From the NCBI GenBank assembly GCA_036852015.1, contig JAANDG010000488.1:48602-112601 (forward strand): DNA of 64,000 nucleotides, in the 5' to 3' direction. The translations under genes were made by a program, and so were the position numbers. Under the pieces are notes generated by a model. The model made no database searches. It saw nothing but the letters and a program-made list of their open reading frames with translations, and had not been told where the DNA came from. This stretch comes from Pelodera strongyloides. Taxonomy: Eukaryota; Nematoda; Chromadorea; Rhabditida; Rhabditidae. Each line of letters starts with the position of its first letter. The stretch's first letter is position 1. This document shows, in pieces, positions 13,401-25,797 of the stretch.

Positions 13401-16175
13401 CTACAAAGCACAAGAAAACAAATCTATTTGAAGACGTAGATCTAACTACTACTAGTTCTAGTACAGAACTGAAATAGGTGCCAAACGACACGCAAGTGCA
13501 GTTCCTGATAGCCTGATACATATATCCCTTTAAAGGCATTAGAGCTAGAAAACATCAAACCTACTCGAAGGGTGATATTTTGATGAGGAAACACTGTACG
13601 AAGGGCCAGTTTTCGATATTTAGTCCAAAGTTAGAAATTAGAATATTCACCAGTGTCCCAACGAAGCGCACGGCAGATATTGCAAAGAATGACGCAACAA
13701 AGTGAACAAAGTAGGTTCTTAGGTGATGATGCAATGTTGAAATTATGCAACACAATATACACAACGCATCTTACCGTAACGAGTGGGAATGGGCAACAGA
13801 AATATTCACCCAACTAAAACCAAACCCAGTGAAGAAAAAAAGACGTTTAAAACCCGCGCCACTGACCTACTTACATACGCTCGGTGAAAATGGTCAACAA
13901 AAAACGCTCATTATTTTAAGGTTCACATGCTCTCAACCACAATAAAAAAAAATTTAGTCAAGCAGCTAAGATTTTCCTAATCTAATTGGTTTCAGGTTTG
14001 CACGTACAAACATCTTAATATAGAGTAAGATGTAAAAAACTATACGGGTACAGCTAGCTACAGCAAAGCAATTTAGTAAGCAATGGACGAGTGAACCGCA
14101 TCATCTATCATTCAACAAATTGCGAAATATCCGGCCGGATTCTCAAAAACCCTAAACTCAAAGATACCCCGACGCATCTCTCTGAGCTTATGTATGCGAA
14201 AACGCTGCAAACTTCCCGAGGCAAGTATGCATACTAAATTCTAGACGCCTTTGCGGGCTCAGTCTGACCGCTCTGGGTTTGGGGCAAGGACCGCCCCTGA
14301 AACAGCCAGTGGGGCCCTGCACCCCCTAGGGCCTTGGGCCCTTCTTGTCTAGGTGGGAATTCAGCCCAAAATCCAAACTATGCGCAACTAGGCAACCAAA
14401 AGTCGTTAGACAGACACGACAAGAAAATTCTACGAGACTAAAACCGAAAGAAGCTGGAACCTAGAACTAACTACAATAGTTTCTAAACACAAAGAGTGCC
14501 CGAAATCGAGTACATACATTTCTATGTTCTCTGTAGCAATCGTGCCGCGACGTGCTCGCAAATGAAGAGCATTCAGGGTTGTAGTTTGTAGTTTGATCGT
14601 AACTTCTGCTCAGCTGATCGCAGTATTCCATATAGGGAAGTTGGGAAGGGTTTCGTTTTGGTACTACGTTGTCGTCAGGTTGATCGACTTGCGATACATA
14701 TGAGCGCTGAATCGAAGACGAGGGGGAGTGGAGAATTAGGGATACTGAGCAGCGAGACGGTGTCATAGAGAAAGAGAACAGAGAAAGAAACAAAACAAAG
14801 GAGCATCATAGTGTGAGGGCAGACGTTAGAGGGAGTAGAGAAACAGATTCCGAAAACATGTGACTGACACAATAAGTGAGATAGAAGAGGGGCGGGGAGC
14901 AAGGATGCTGGTCATTTTGGATGCGGGGTCTCACATAAACAGACAGCTGATTTATGTTCACTGAGCATTGTACCTTAAAATGGGCTGTATGTAGTTAGCC
15001 AATACGTTAACAACCAATTGTTAATGAATAAGGAAATAAGGAGTTTTCTCCTTCTCCGTTTACTATGAATTTTCCAGCCTTTAGGAAGTCAGACCGGGAT
15101 TATTAGCTCAAATGGTTATGTACCCAAGTAACCCAAGTTAGACGTATTGGCCTTGAGGTGACCTAGGCGCAAACAATAAACGCTGACTGGTACAGCTTAT
15201 AGTATGGTCAAGAAGTACGTTATGCTCGAGAAACGAGACGAGAGCCAGCATGCTAGCAATGTACAATACGAATTACGATAGTATCTGCTGAGCTTCACAT
15301 TTCCGTAACAAAGAGAGACACATTACTTAAAGCTACGTGACGTGTCAGTTCGACACCAAAGATTATCACATCAAATTTAGGATTAACATAAAAAGGAGAA
15401 CCGCTGAGAGAAATGGAAATGAATTGAGTGATTCAATCTCAGTCATGTGACTTGCAAGACGCAAAGAGAGGTGACTACGCAGAAAGCAGAGCAGCCACAG
15501 AACAGAACCATATACGGACATTTGTCGGAATTCGGAATCGATTTTCTCCTTTCTAAATTTTCAATTTCCATTTCCAAGCCAAACTTTAAGAATAAGTCCA
15601 AACGAGGCTAAACATAAAGATGAGATTTTCATTTTCATACGCCTCTAATACGGTCTAACTAACCACTAACCTTATTCCCACATGAAAAAAGTACGTTATT
15701 AAAGAAGCTGAGAATCAAATAAACAAACAGCAAACATTAAATAGGGACTTCCGAACTGTTTAATCGACAGTAATAGTTAACACCGGCCAAAATCTATACC
15801 TAGAATATCTTCTAGGTCAGAAAAGAGATCGGATTCCTGGTAAAGTAGATGTTGTTAGTTGTTAGTGGTCGGGGCCTCCCTCCCTTTGCTGACCAAAGGG
15901 GAGAAAGGAGGGACGATCAATACTTAGAACAAGTGGAGAGATTTGGGAAACAGGCTAGACAGGAAGGAGGCACAGAGATAAAGAGGAGGGAGAGGGAGAG
16001 ACCTAGAAAGAGCTTAGAGAGAGAGAGAGAGAGATGAACTGCGCGTGATCGCCCCCGAGCCTGTTCATTCTCTCTAGAAAGAAGGGACTCGAGAAACATC
16101 CTGTCAGAGATTGAGAGGATAAAAAAAATCGAGTAGTGAGTGAGAAGACAATAAAAATAAAGAATAGAGTAGAGT

Positions 16176-16206
<31 letters not shown>

Positions 16207-18688
16207 AGAGGAGAGAGATAGAGATACAAAGAATGGCTACTCCGTTATCCCTACCATTAGGCTATGGCATCCCTTGTAAGCTGTAGACTATAGGCCAGCA
16301 GACAGTGGACCTCCTTACATAGGAATCATGAATGCTCACAATTAGAAAAACATTATATCACACTAATGAAATGATTCACTTTACACCCGTACACTGCAAA
16401 ACAGTTTTGAACAAACATATCGTAAAATCGACTGTTAAACACCACGTGATATAAATACCATGCTTCACGATCAAAACAAGCAATGAGGGATTACCTTACC
16501 ATAAAACAAATAAATAACAAATGCTGGGCCCCTCAGACACGCCTCCCAAACACGACTTCAGACAAACTCGTTCGTAAACAACGTAAACTAAAGCAAACTC
16601 TAGCCTTGCACATCTGTTGTGTGCTCCCTTTTCAATAACATCCATTTGCACGTCGCAATATGGAGAAAGACGGGGATTCATCACTTAAATCTTGATCAAC
16701 AATGTAACTAAGGCAGATTAACAGAAGAGGTAAATTAGAAAAAACTGCCCCGTTCAGCTTTGATTTGATTCCATTTTATTGTTCTTAATTATTTCTAAAG
16801 TTCTAAAGCAAATCCAAAACGAAGGGGACCACCACACAAATTTTGACGAGTTACGAAACGCTAATTATAATTTATGGCATCATGAGTTTGTTTAGGCACC
16901 TGGCACCAGAAAAAGGCTAAGATAATAAGGCACAGGCAATTACCAGATGGTGGTTGGCTGTTTTATTAGACATAGACTCGAAAGCGAAACTAACAGGTGG
17001 CATGCACGTGGCTCCCAACTGACACGCTTCTTCAGCACACTTTTTCAACAAAAAAAAGAGAAACTATTGGCAGGGGCAAACTATCTTAGGGGCTTGACTA
17101 TTCACAACACCAACAGAGGAGGAACTCCAAGACTTTTGCTTTGAACCAAATTTTAATGACTTATAAAAGTTGTACTTTGCACTCAGTAACCCCTACATCA
17201 ACATCTATCATAGAGTTTGCATGATAAGAGACAACGTTAGAAGTGAAACAAGAATATCGGCACGGTTCAGTCGTTGTGCGCACAAAAATGGCACAAGGCA
17301 CAACTCTCGGCAAACAAACCCCAAACCACACATCAGAGAATTGCAAAGAGCTGACGAAGACAAAATGTTATCAGTCAAGGAGAACAAGCGGTGAGAGCTA
17401 AGAGAGCGAGGCCGCTTTCTCTGAACTCATCAGATCGAAAACCCGAATGTAACACTTCAGAGCAGTTCACTTAAACATAAACATACGCTACCAGAGTGGA
17501 AGTGGACCAAACCAAAGACCGGTTAGGTGATAGAGGACTTAGGACAGTGTAAGTTTGCACGACACTGTTTGCAGAAGGTAGAAGATGAGCTGTTCAAAAA
17601 TTACTAATTACAAATTGCAGCAAAATAAGCGATCTGCTCACTTATAAAAAACACACTATTAATTAACCTATTACCTCTTTGGCCTTCCTTCTCACTAACC
17701 ACAAGTTTTAATCAAAGGCTCTCTTATTCGACTACCCTCGCCAAACGGTCTATCCCTGTCCAAAAAAAAAAGAGAAAAAGACTCATGAACATACAATCCT
17801 ATATTGATCGCATTGTTGTTGAAAATTGAAAACAAAGGGTTTGCGTCACAGGCATAGGCATGGCAAAAATAAGATAGCAAACAAAACGAAATAATTCGCT
17901 AATTCCCCAAAGGAAAAAATGATAGTGGAGGAGATAATTCACCAAGGGCGCAGATGATAATAGAAGCGAAAATACCCATTAGTATGAGTATGCCATAAGC
18001 CACAATAGGCCATCGATGAGCGCCATGAGCGGGACAAATCATCGCGAACGTAAATCCATTCCAGAAAATGGTATACACGGTTTTAACATACGCAAAATGC
18101 ACCTATGGTTTCCATAATTATGTAACAGTGGTACTATTTAATATGTGAGTTCTCGTTGAGAAGATAATTACATCGATATTTACGGGATTATGCTAGGGAA
18201 TCGTTTCGACAACAACACAGAATGGTAGCAACAAAAGCGATAACTAACAACCACAACCACACAGTTTCTGCAAAATAAACAGTCATACCTGCGCAACAGT
18301 AGAACTGGCGGTCTGCTGCGCTGCCAGCTGCACATTCTGAAGCTGGAGGCTGTGTTGCTCCGATTTGTTGGTTGTCACCTTGCGTATACGTCTGCGGTTG
18401 GTGTTATGATGTCTTCTAGCAGTGCATCTGGAAACAAAACTGATAATTCAAATTATTATTATGAATGCCACTTCATTCAGACATACAATCATCACACATA
18501 GGCTTAAGCACAGAATACAGGGTCCCGTTTTTTTCCAGAAGTCGGGGATCTTTATTGTAGTACAATAATAACGCTCCTAATGTATACCACATTACACATA
18601 TTTACTAACAAAACATAAATCCGTAAAATGCTTGTAAAAATCGGGCGAAAGAACTTAACCAAACGCACCTCTGATGATATTTAGCCAT
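7441..18688 (-). CDS. Cyclin G/I-like protein, 9 exons, 340 aa
   Basis: Cyclin-fold protein, probably a CDK-binding regulator. Exons in reading order: 18688-18669, 18427-18289, 13253-13143, 10254-10174, 9865-9798, 8644-8493, 8285-8138, 7861-7765, 7647-7441 (TGA). All phases match, from ATG at 18688. The N-terminus (about 1-55) is basic and Gln-rich. The cyclin box runs from about residue 90: NREAAWICQAARRIGMQ, then DAVSLAVSIFDKVVV (LDRFL region), then NCVSSACVHIARKLYEDD, then SPNELKRMETSVLGALQWD (the cyclin ELxRME..IL..LxWD motif). The second fold includes SVVALAAVSHVLE, followed by KVDMGRFMLCRERV, which resembles the conserved (D..QLxxCRELV) tail of cyclins G and I. The C-terminus is Ser/Pro-rich. 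The MRAIL motif of cyclins A/B is absent. Exon 1 is only 20 nt. Introns are large, up to 5 kb, and carry fold-backs and GA repeats. G/I subtype is my inference; cyclin is firm. Confidence 0.8.
9194..9275 (+). other. tRNA-like segment (A and B boxes) inside the fold-back
   Basis: Contains a good pol III A box (TAGCACAGTTCAACAGG) and B box (GGTTCGAATCTC), with about 28 extra bases disturbing the anticodon arm and variable loop. It lies inside a repeat and has a mirror copy, so it is called tRNA-derived and not a functional tRNA. Confidence 0.5.
9479..9559 (-). other. tRNA-like segment, mirror copy of 9194-9275
   Basis: Minus strand begins GCTAGCATAGATCAACCGG and contains GGTTCGAATCTCGC. It is the other arm of the same fold-back and differs from the left copy at several bases, for example GTG in place of ATG at the anticodon-like position. 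Confidence 0.5.
13254..18288 (-). other. Cyclin intron 2, 5 kb, with GA-rich simple repeats
   Basis: No coding signal recognised on either strand. Purine-rich simple sequence (GA)n lies at about 16013-16034 and 16174-16225, with GA-rich flanks from 15900. Elsewhere it is ordinary AT-rich intronic DNA. Confidence 0.6.
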
Positions 18689-19784
18689 GATTCCTTAGTC
18701 CTTGATATTCAAAAGATAGAATAGAATATGATCGTCCAATAAAGTCCCTGGTGCCCGTGTGTCCAAAACAGGCTCCTGAGAACAGTAAATAAGGGTTGGT
18801 GCTGGGCCTCCTAGCAGGCGAAACGCACGAAAAGTGACCCTTTTCCCAAAGAGCTCTCTTCGAAAAGAAAACGAATACGAACAGTTTCGAATCGCGCGAA
18901 ACGCGACGCACACAGTCACATGCGATAGAGCAATGACGAAACTCCTTTCGAGATTATTCCAAAACTAGTTTCGAAAAACAATGGAAAGTACAATACTGCG
19001 GTACTATAAACGTTTTCGTATATAAATAAAACGTGCAAATTGTACTGAAAACACAACGTCACATGACTGAGTAATGTTTAGAGCGTAGTAATAATACAAA
19101 ACAACAAAAGCACCGAAAATGTTATGCAAAAGCTTATGCAAAAGCTTATGGGAAAAGTTAGAAACATCACGAATTGAAACAATCAAAAACTTGGTGATTT
19201 CAGTCACGAAAGTTCACGAAACATGATTTTAAATTAGGGTTGTCAGATTAAATTTTTTGAAACTTATCAATCAAGGATTACATGAATCCTGCCTATAAAT
19301 ATCAACGAACAAATAACAAATACAAATTAAGACATCATGAATATAAAAAAGATATATGACCGCCTGAACGGACGAAATAAAAACACACATGAAACCCGTT
19401 TACGATTTATGATAAAAAATCATTCATCAACAAGAAACTGAAAAGAGAATAACAACAATTTGATCTACAACTATATCGAACTACAAGTATGGTGTCTGTA
19501 TGTGTGAATAAAGTGGTAATCATTAAAAACTATTAAACTATAAGACACTCTATTAAACGAAGCAACCAAACAAACAGGCTCGACTTTTAAAGCAAGAAAA
19601 ATCTTTTCTCAAAAAATAGATTCAAGGTAGTGTAGGTATCAAGTAAAGGTGTAAACTCCTAGCCTTTGTTACCTATTACAATAAACTTCGCAACTCTACC
19701 AATAAGGGTGATATCCACCTCTATCCTCGTACATCTACATCGTACGCCTTCAATTAGCATAAATATCAAGAGAGTAAATTTAAA
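18689..19784. other. Intergenic, between ICT1 stop and cyclin start
   Basis: About 1.1 kb of AT-rich DNA. It must hold the cyclin promoter/5' UTR and the ICT1 3' UTR. A short direct repeat (ATGCAAAAGCTT, twice near 19121-19148) is visible. No gene recognised. Confidence 0.5.
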
Positions 19785-21828
19785 CTAGATTGTGAATTGC
19801 CTGTCAGCCTTCTTTTTGCTTAACATTCTCTTCTCCTCCAATCGTCGCTGCGCAGCAATATCCGCTCGCTCCCTGAAATTAAAGAAAATATTAAAGCCGT
19901 ATAACAAGCGGTTTGTAAAATGCATGTTGGACAACAGCATTTCCATGTTTTGTATGCAAATTGTGAGGTATTCTAACATATTAATAAAGTCATTTGCATA
20001 TAAAACAAAAGGATGGTGAAAATGACCCTGACGGTTGTTCCGAATAAAACTTGAAATTAAAATTCGCTACCTCTCTTACGGAGCTATACACAACAGCGTA
20101 CGCTAGTGATTTTTTGATGCTCAACTGCTCAGAGACTCCCAAATCTATCGTTATTTGTAAATCGGTTGTACGGATTGTCCGTGTCAAAAATCCTCACCCT
20201 CAACACAACACTATGCGCGGAAAACTCGTCTTTCGGGAAAAAACTGTATTCACCTCAAAATAGTGACGTCTTCTTCTGATGTAGTACGAGCGTTCATTTC
20301 TCTCTCCACATCGTAAATTGTTGCTCGCAACTTGTCCATACAATCAGCTAGATTCAAGTGTCGTTCTCTAAAATTATTGAATTATTATTGAACGCGATTT
20401 GGCATTTGTCGGTTTGTCGTTGGTGCACATCATGAATTCTCACTATCATTCGAGAAGCCTTGTTAGTCCATAACCTTGCCAGCCTATATGTCTATAATTA
20501 GAAAAAAAAATCATCATCAATTCAAGAAGGAAACCATAATACGGAAGAGTGTTATAAGAAAACCGGAAAACTCGCTTCTATAGTGGGCACACGCAAAAGG
20601 AAGCAACGCATTTCAACAAGTAAAGAGCACTAAAAATAGCCTGGTATTATCCAAATCAGCTGTAGCTGTATACTGTTTAGAGTAAACAAACTACAAAAAA
20701 AGCTATCTTAGGAAAAAACGTAAACCTGGTTCTTTCGCTGGTAATCAGCACTTCTCCTTTGCTGTTGACGTGATTTCTGAGACGGACAGCCACAGATTCG
20801 CGCAATTCTTGGGGAATCCAAGAAGCATCGGATAACTTAAATCTGAAATAAAAATCAATCAATCAGTACCAAGCCTGTCATTATACGCACATGTGTAGTT
20901 TGTAGTTGCACATATAATGACACGTGAGTCTTTACGGAATCAGTTTCTTCGATTGATTTATATACTTGCACCAAAGCAAGGAGACTCAATTTTGCGTGAA
21001 CACCAGCACCACTGATTTTGGAAAAAAAATCGAACTTTTGAGGGCACTTATAGAAAACGGCACGGCACCAAAAAAAATGCTTTCAGGCGGAAGAGAGATG
21101 TTAAAGGGACGCGGTCACCGTTTTGTCCCTTATGTATAGTTTGTTTTGGAAAAAAATCAGGCAAAAAAGCCGATTTCAGCGAGAAATCCACCGATTAAAA
21201 AAGTTACGCGCGGACCAAGCACCACAGTTAGTCATAAAAAAATGATGTAGTGCCCGCGAGATATGCGACCGATTCATTAGTGGAATTTGTGGAATAAAGT
21301 TCGTCGAGTCATTATCAACATGAACATATAATGGGTTACGGTGCGTATTGGTTCAAGAACACTATTTTTCGTCATCGTTTTACTCGCTGATGCCGCATTT
21401 CATGCAAAACATTTTTTCCAACACTATGCTTTACGTATTATGCAGATAATAAAAAAAACAAAATCTACATAAGGGACAAAACGGTGACCACGTTCCTTTA
21501 ATTAAGGAACAGAAGGCGGCAAACATTTAAAGTTTACCGGATTTCCACTTTCGTAGCATTCTTTTGCACATTTTGCCCACCGGGACCAGAACTCAGAGTG
21601 TATCTAAAGGAACCGAATAAGACGAAAGATCAGGCCACACGCCACACCATACTAATAGATCAAGATCAAACCGCAGATGTTTGTAAAAAGTACTAACCGT
21701 TTCTCAATAGCTTCTGGTGGGATAACTCCGTGGAACAAACGCTGGTCTTGCGCAGCCTCAACGGCTTGAGAGGAATGCAGAACAGATCTGTGAACAAAGC
21801 GAACAGGCAACCGCCAGATTCCCGACAT
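19785..21828 (-). CDS. MRPL58: Mitochondrial peptidyl-tRNA hydrolase ICT1 (ribosomal protein mL62), 5 exons, 171 aa
   Basis: Release-factor-like hydrolase of the mitochondrial large subunit that frees stalled peptidyl-tRNA independently of a codon. Exons: 21828-21698, 21603-21538, 20842-20726, 20367-20254, 19872-19785 (TAG); phases agree. The N-terminus (MSGIWRLPVRFVHRSVLHSS) is basic, hydroxylated and free of acid, as expected of a mitochondrial presequence. The catalytic GGQ is intact in SSGPGGQNVQKNATKVEIR (exon 2), followed by FKLSDASWIP. The C-terminus is the long basic helix (AAQRRLEEKRMLSKKKADR) that class members place in the mRNA channel. Length is slightly short of the roughly 200 aa of vertebrate ICT1. 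It is on the same strand as the cyclin, about 1.1 kb upstream, too far for a typical nematode operon. Confidence 0.92.
21101..21502. repeat. TTAA-type inverted-repeat element in ICT1 intron 2
   Basis: Ends TTAAAGGGACGCGGTCACCG and CGGTGACCACGTTCCTTTAA, followed inward by TTTTGTCCCTTATGTA and its complement. No open frame; a MITE-like non-autonomous element. Confidence 0.75.
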
Positions 21829-22498
21829 CTTTCTGAAGAAATTATAATGCTTAGTTATATGTTTCAACAACAGTTTTATCACAATAACAACTCCCAAACA
21901 ACAAACTGTGCAGCAAATCGAGTTCAACAGGTGTCGGTAAAAGTTCAAGAAAACGAGGCAATTTCCACGGTTATTCTGCAAAAAGTGCCCAACACGAAGG
22001 CTGGACACACGGTCGACACTTTGCCACGTGTCCAAAAATAGTTAACAACAACAAAAATTAAAGCAATGAACCAAATTAGTTTCATATTCAAAAATCAAAA
22101 TAAATGAAAAATAAAAAAAATCATCGAAAAATATTCACTGCGTGTCTACCCGCTCTGCGAACTGCCGTCTAACTGACAGTCGACTACGGTACTTAATATG
22201 GCGTTTAGCTTCACTTCCTAAGGCTGCGCCACTGAGCGAGCGTGCGTCTGTATTGCTTCAAGTTTTGAATGAAATAGGTATCTGAATGAGAAGCTTATCG
22301 ATGCCACATCATAAGGAAGTTGTGGTGTGAGTGTGGAAGACTTCTTCTTTCAAAACAGAAAATAAGAAATTGTTAGCGTGGTATTTCAGTGAGATGCTAT
22401 CATGCTGCGCTCATTCCTCATAGTATGAGAAGGTGGGGCGTTTTCATATATCACGTACTATTTATAACTAACTGATCGGGTCTTTTTTTACGGGCCAT

Positions 22499-23687
22499 AT
22501 GCAGTATGTAGTACCAGACTTTTTATATATGTATCTAGTGAAGAGTAGGAATGCAGGATCGAACTTGCTCCGCATCAGATCCAACAAGGCACTGACGTCG
22601 GAAGAAAAAGCCAACGTTCTGATCAGCCAGCTGGAAGGATTGGCACGCGAGAAAGTAGAAGAGCTTTCCAGTAGTGACAAAAAAGTTTACGCAGTCCTTG
22701 GCGAGCACTTGTAGGATAGTTTCGAAAATTCCCAGCATAGGTTTGGCACGACAAAACTACAGCCGATAAGAAATCGGCGAATCGGCGTCAGTGTTCGCAA
22801 ATCGCTGGATTGGCATAGGCAAAGCTGCGCTAGCCGGCCAGGGCGACGAAGCCATCCGCGTGCGATTGCTCGAAGAGTTTCTGGCTAAACTCAGGAAGGA
22901 TGTACGGTATTTTGTGCGTCTAGATAACCAGCAGACTTTCGAAAAGGCATTGACAAAAGCTCAGCAGGTAGAAATTCTCCTCGCTGAGGCCACGGCTGAC
23001 TGCCCTACTGCTAAACATGAGCCATGCAGCTACAGTAGTCCTCATATCCTAACAGGGATTTCAGAGATCACAACTTTCAGAGAGGCATATGCATGCCAAA
23101 GCTCCGCACATACTTTAGCCTTCCCGGCCGCATCTCCGTGTCCAGTGGTTTCAGACCATCAACCAGGTCCAAGCACACCGAGTTCGATTGAAGCAAATGC
23201 AAAGAGATATTCATCCCAAGGTTCGGCACGCAAAATTATTGCCGCGACAACCAATTATTCAGTTAATTTCGTTTGCGCGCGCACGCTTACGCGCACAACC
23301 AAGTCCATGCCGGTTTCAAAAGAACAGTGTAAAGTGATGAGCAATACTCATAAGTGTACTTATGGGGCACTTGTACCCACTGGCCATACTTACCAGACAG
23401 GTAACACAGTCGAGATAAATTGCCCATATGCGCCATTTGGATGCCGTACATACCATCACGTAACAGTATATAACTGTGTCCTTTTAGCAGTGGAGGCGTC
23501 TGGTTACCACGGGACGAACCAGTCGAGGACGACCATCGGCAACACCGCCCATGGCGCATACCGGGACGCTGCATGCTCGTTGGCAGACGGAACCATGCTA
23601 GGGTGGACACCGCAGGAAGAGGAACCATGCGACTACGTCTCCATCGGGAGGTTCGCCGGACGGAAACAGGGTAATACTTTTTATTAG
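22499..23687 (+). pseudogene. Decayed LTR-retrotransposon: gag-like piece joined to an envelope-like piece
   Basis: Two frames make up the remnant. 22499-22714 encodes a Gag-like stretch (LISQLEGLAREKVEELSSSD) ending in a stop. After a disrupted spacer, 22791-23687 continues with Gag-like sequence (LLEEFLAKLRKDVRYFVRLD, TFEKALTKAQQVEILLAEA), then a linker. From about 23270 there is a Cys-rich region with many spaced Cys and DGTMLGW...CDYVSIG, which resembles the phlebovirus-type glycoprotein envelopes carried by some nematode LTR elements. No protease, reverse transcriptase or integrase lies between the two parts, so pol is missing. The Gag call is fairly strong; the envelope call is tentative. 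The copy is inactive. Confidence 0.55.
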
Positions 23688-23958
23688 TAACACTAAGGAA
23701 CTAGCACTGTCGTTGAATTATGCCGCACCGACCACATTGGATTGCGGAAAGCACTTAAAGCGAATATGTAGGCACTCAAAATGAGCAAAAAAAAAGCGAA
23801 ACTAGCGTTCCCATACCAGACGTTAATTTAAATAGGCGACTGAATATGTAAATACGAAATTGGAATGCGCTGCATCTTGAATCTTGCTATTTGCCGATTT
23901 AAACTGAAATTTGTTCAATCGGACCCAAATTTATGCAAGGGTTCCGAATTAGCGTTTA

Positions 23959-24083
23959 CTATGGAAAAGGCGAGCTTTGTTGTCGCGACCGCGACCGCCA
24001 TTTGTATAATTCTATATTGCTCTATAGTTACCGTAGTTTGCTTGTTACCTGAGCATCCTAATCTTACTGTATATTTCTTCTAG
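23959..24083 (+). pseudogene. Short open frame with one membrane segment, probably the envelope tail
   Basis: From ATG 23961 a short frame reads MEKAS followed by a hydrophobic stretch (FVVATATAICIILYCSIVTV), ending at a stop before 24084. Its position just after the envelope-like region suggests the membrane anchor of the same decayed element, now separated by stops. Confidence 0.35.
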
Positions 24084-24149
24084 AAACTTCTTCCGGGCCT
24101 ACTTATAGTTTGCAAATAATCCTATTCTGTGATTTTGGGGCGATTCGCC

Positions 24150-24600
24150 ATCATGTAGCACCAGTGGGTGCTACATTAGTTTATTTATTATTTGTTAGGT
24201 CTCGCGGCGCCACCTAAGTTGTGGATAAGCCCGGACCCCTTATTTCTTTTTATGTAGTGGTCTCGTAGCGCCGCCCAAGAGTGGTGGATAAGCTCGGACC
24301 TTATTTTGTTTGTTGTCATTTTTATTATTGTAAACCTACCCTACAACCTAATGAATAAACCTTAATTAAATACTTGCGTTGGTTTGCTTGTTGACTGCAA
24401 GTTCGCAGGTGTTGAATTTACTAATTGTTGTACTCGGTTGTGTTTACCATGTGGCTACTAGGCCGTCAGACCAGATGCCGTATTGCCGAAGGCAACCTTC
24501 TTGTCATTCGTCTTGTACTCGGCTATATACTGTTTTCTGGTTTGCACATTTGTAATTGATTTTCTTTTAAGTGGGTAATTGTAGACAACTTTTGTTATTG
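24150..24600 (+). repeat. Probable 3' LTR region of the decayed element
   Basis: Begins near the small palindrome TGTAGCACC..GGTGCTACA (24154-24175). It contains an imperfect tandem pair of about 60 bp (GGTCTCGCGGCGCCACCTAA.. at 24199 and GGTCTCGTAGCGCCGCCCAA.. at 24261), AATAAA at 24353 and a pyrimidine/T-rich tail. No matching 5' copy is visible in the window, so LTR status is inferred from position. Confidence 0.35.
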
Positions 24601-24782
24601 TTTCCTTAATGGGCAACACGCGTTCTATTAATACAGCTTAACTTCAAAAAGGGCCTAAATATTCCCTTTAATTTTAAGAATAACAACGCAGTCACGATAA
24701 ATTCGTCATTTTTAATTGATTTTCATTAAATATATGAAGATGTGAAGGAAAATATGGTACCATTATGAAGTTAAAGAGAAAC

Positions 24783-25019
24783 AAACTCAGGGAGATAATT
24801 CACTGAAAATGGGAGTGACTGGATAACAAAATATGTTAATGAAAGCAATTGGCCGAATTGCGACCAAGAGTGAATACCCTGTAGTGACAGCCTATCACAA
24901 TTGTCTAACAATGCAGGGTATTTATAATATTATAATGAGCCTTTGCCTGGACAATTGCGTATCTACTGTAGTCGAGTAACTCCCATTCTCAGTAAATTCT
25001 CTCCCCGAGTTTGTTTTTC
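24783..25019. repeat. Inverted-repeat element with CTCAGGGAGA ends
   Basis: AAACAAACTCAGGGAGATAA at the left is mirrored by TTCTCTCCCCGAGTTTGTTT at the right, with matching inner arms (AATGGGAGT / ACTCCCATT). The CTCAGGGAG motif is also the inner arm of elements at 39316-39755 and 52084-52514. Confidence 0.65.
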
Positions 25020-25118
25020 TGGAAATTGGAGATCGAATGTTTTCTCATAACTTCCTATATTTAATGAAAATTAAATAAAAATTGCGAAAATGCCATGCCA
25101 TCTTGCCACGTACAGGTT

Positions 25119-25436
25119 CGATTTTCCAGGAAGGAGGGACTACGACTGAGGCAAGAGACGGAACTCCCTCTAGAGGCGAAGGTTACGGTAAAACTAATGG
25201 AACCGACAGTTTCAGCTTCTCCGTTGATTTATATCGTCAGCAGCAGCGCGCGTGCGGTCAACCTCGACACCGTCGCCGGAGAAGGCATCACCGACGTATA
25301 CTCGTCACAAAACGGTAACGTGACCCGGGATATTATCCCACCACCCCGAAACAACAGTAGACCAACCATAAACAGATCTTTCAGACGCTGCAGACCAGCA
25401 GGCAGCAGTCCGCGTCCCCTGAAGTGTGAACCCTAG
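25119..25436 (+). other. Unidentified open frame, possible retroelement piece
   Basis: A plus-strand frame with protein-like composition runs from a possible acceptor (CGTACAG at 25109-25115) to TAG at 25434: KVTVKLMEPTVSASPLIYIV, then AVNLDTVAGEGITDVYSSQN, then a Pro/Arg-rich end. It lies 0.9 kb after the retroelement remnant and could be part of it. No family recognised. Confidence 0.3.
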
Positions 25437-25439
25437 ACC

Positions 25440-25512
25440 CTACGGAAGAATAATGTGCACCCTCCGGAAATCGAACCCGGGTCGCCGAGTAGTGCCTTAG
25501 TGCTACTATGTA
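25440..25512 (-). other. tRNA-derived fragment
   Basis: Minus strand carries ACCCGGGTTCGATTTCCGG, a near-perfect tRNA B box and T-arm. The 5' half does not pair with the 3' acceptor strand, so it is a fragment and not a gene. Confidence 0.35.
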
Positions 25513-25797
25513 ACTGCAACCTTATTTAATATCGTATCATCAATTTTTAATTTGTTTTCATTTGAATCACTAGTGGGAATTTTGTTCGCTGTGATCGCTA
25601 GTGTCGACGAACAACATAAACAGTTTATTATAGTTTATAGTAAAGTATATTTGTTTCACTGTGTCGTTTGTGAACTTGCAAATTTAAATATTGCAGCGAA
25701 TTCCATGGCAGAAGGAACCGAATCCATGTCTTTCGTATTCACACATAGCCCATCCAGCCTGAATTAGGAAATTGAATAGACAACCCGAGAGTTATTA

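Noticed and set aside
18681..18919. Longer open frames upstream of the cyclin ATG
   Set aside because: Neither continues in the cyclin frame; the 20-nt first exon from ATG 18688 fits the phase of exon 2.
22791..23687. 298-aa host gene without introns
   Set aside because: Gag-like motifs, neighbouring stops and the lack of introns point to a retroelement remnant.
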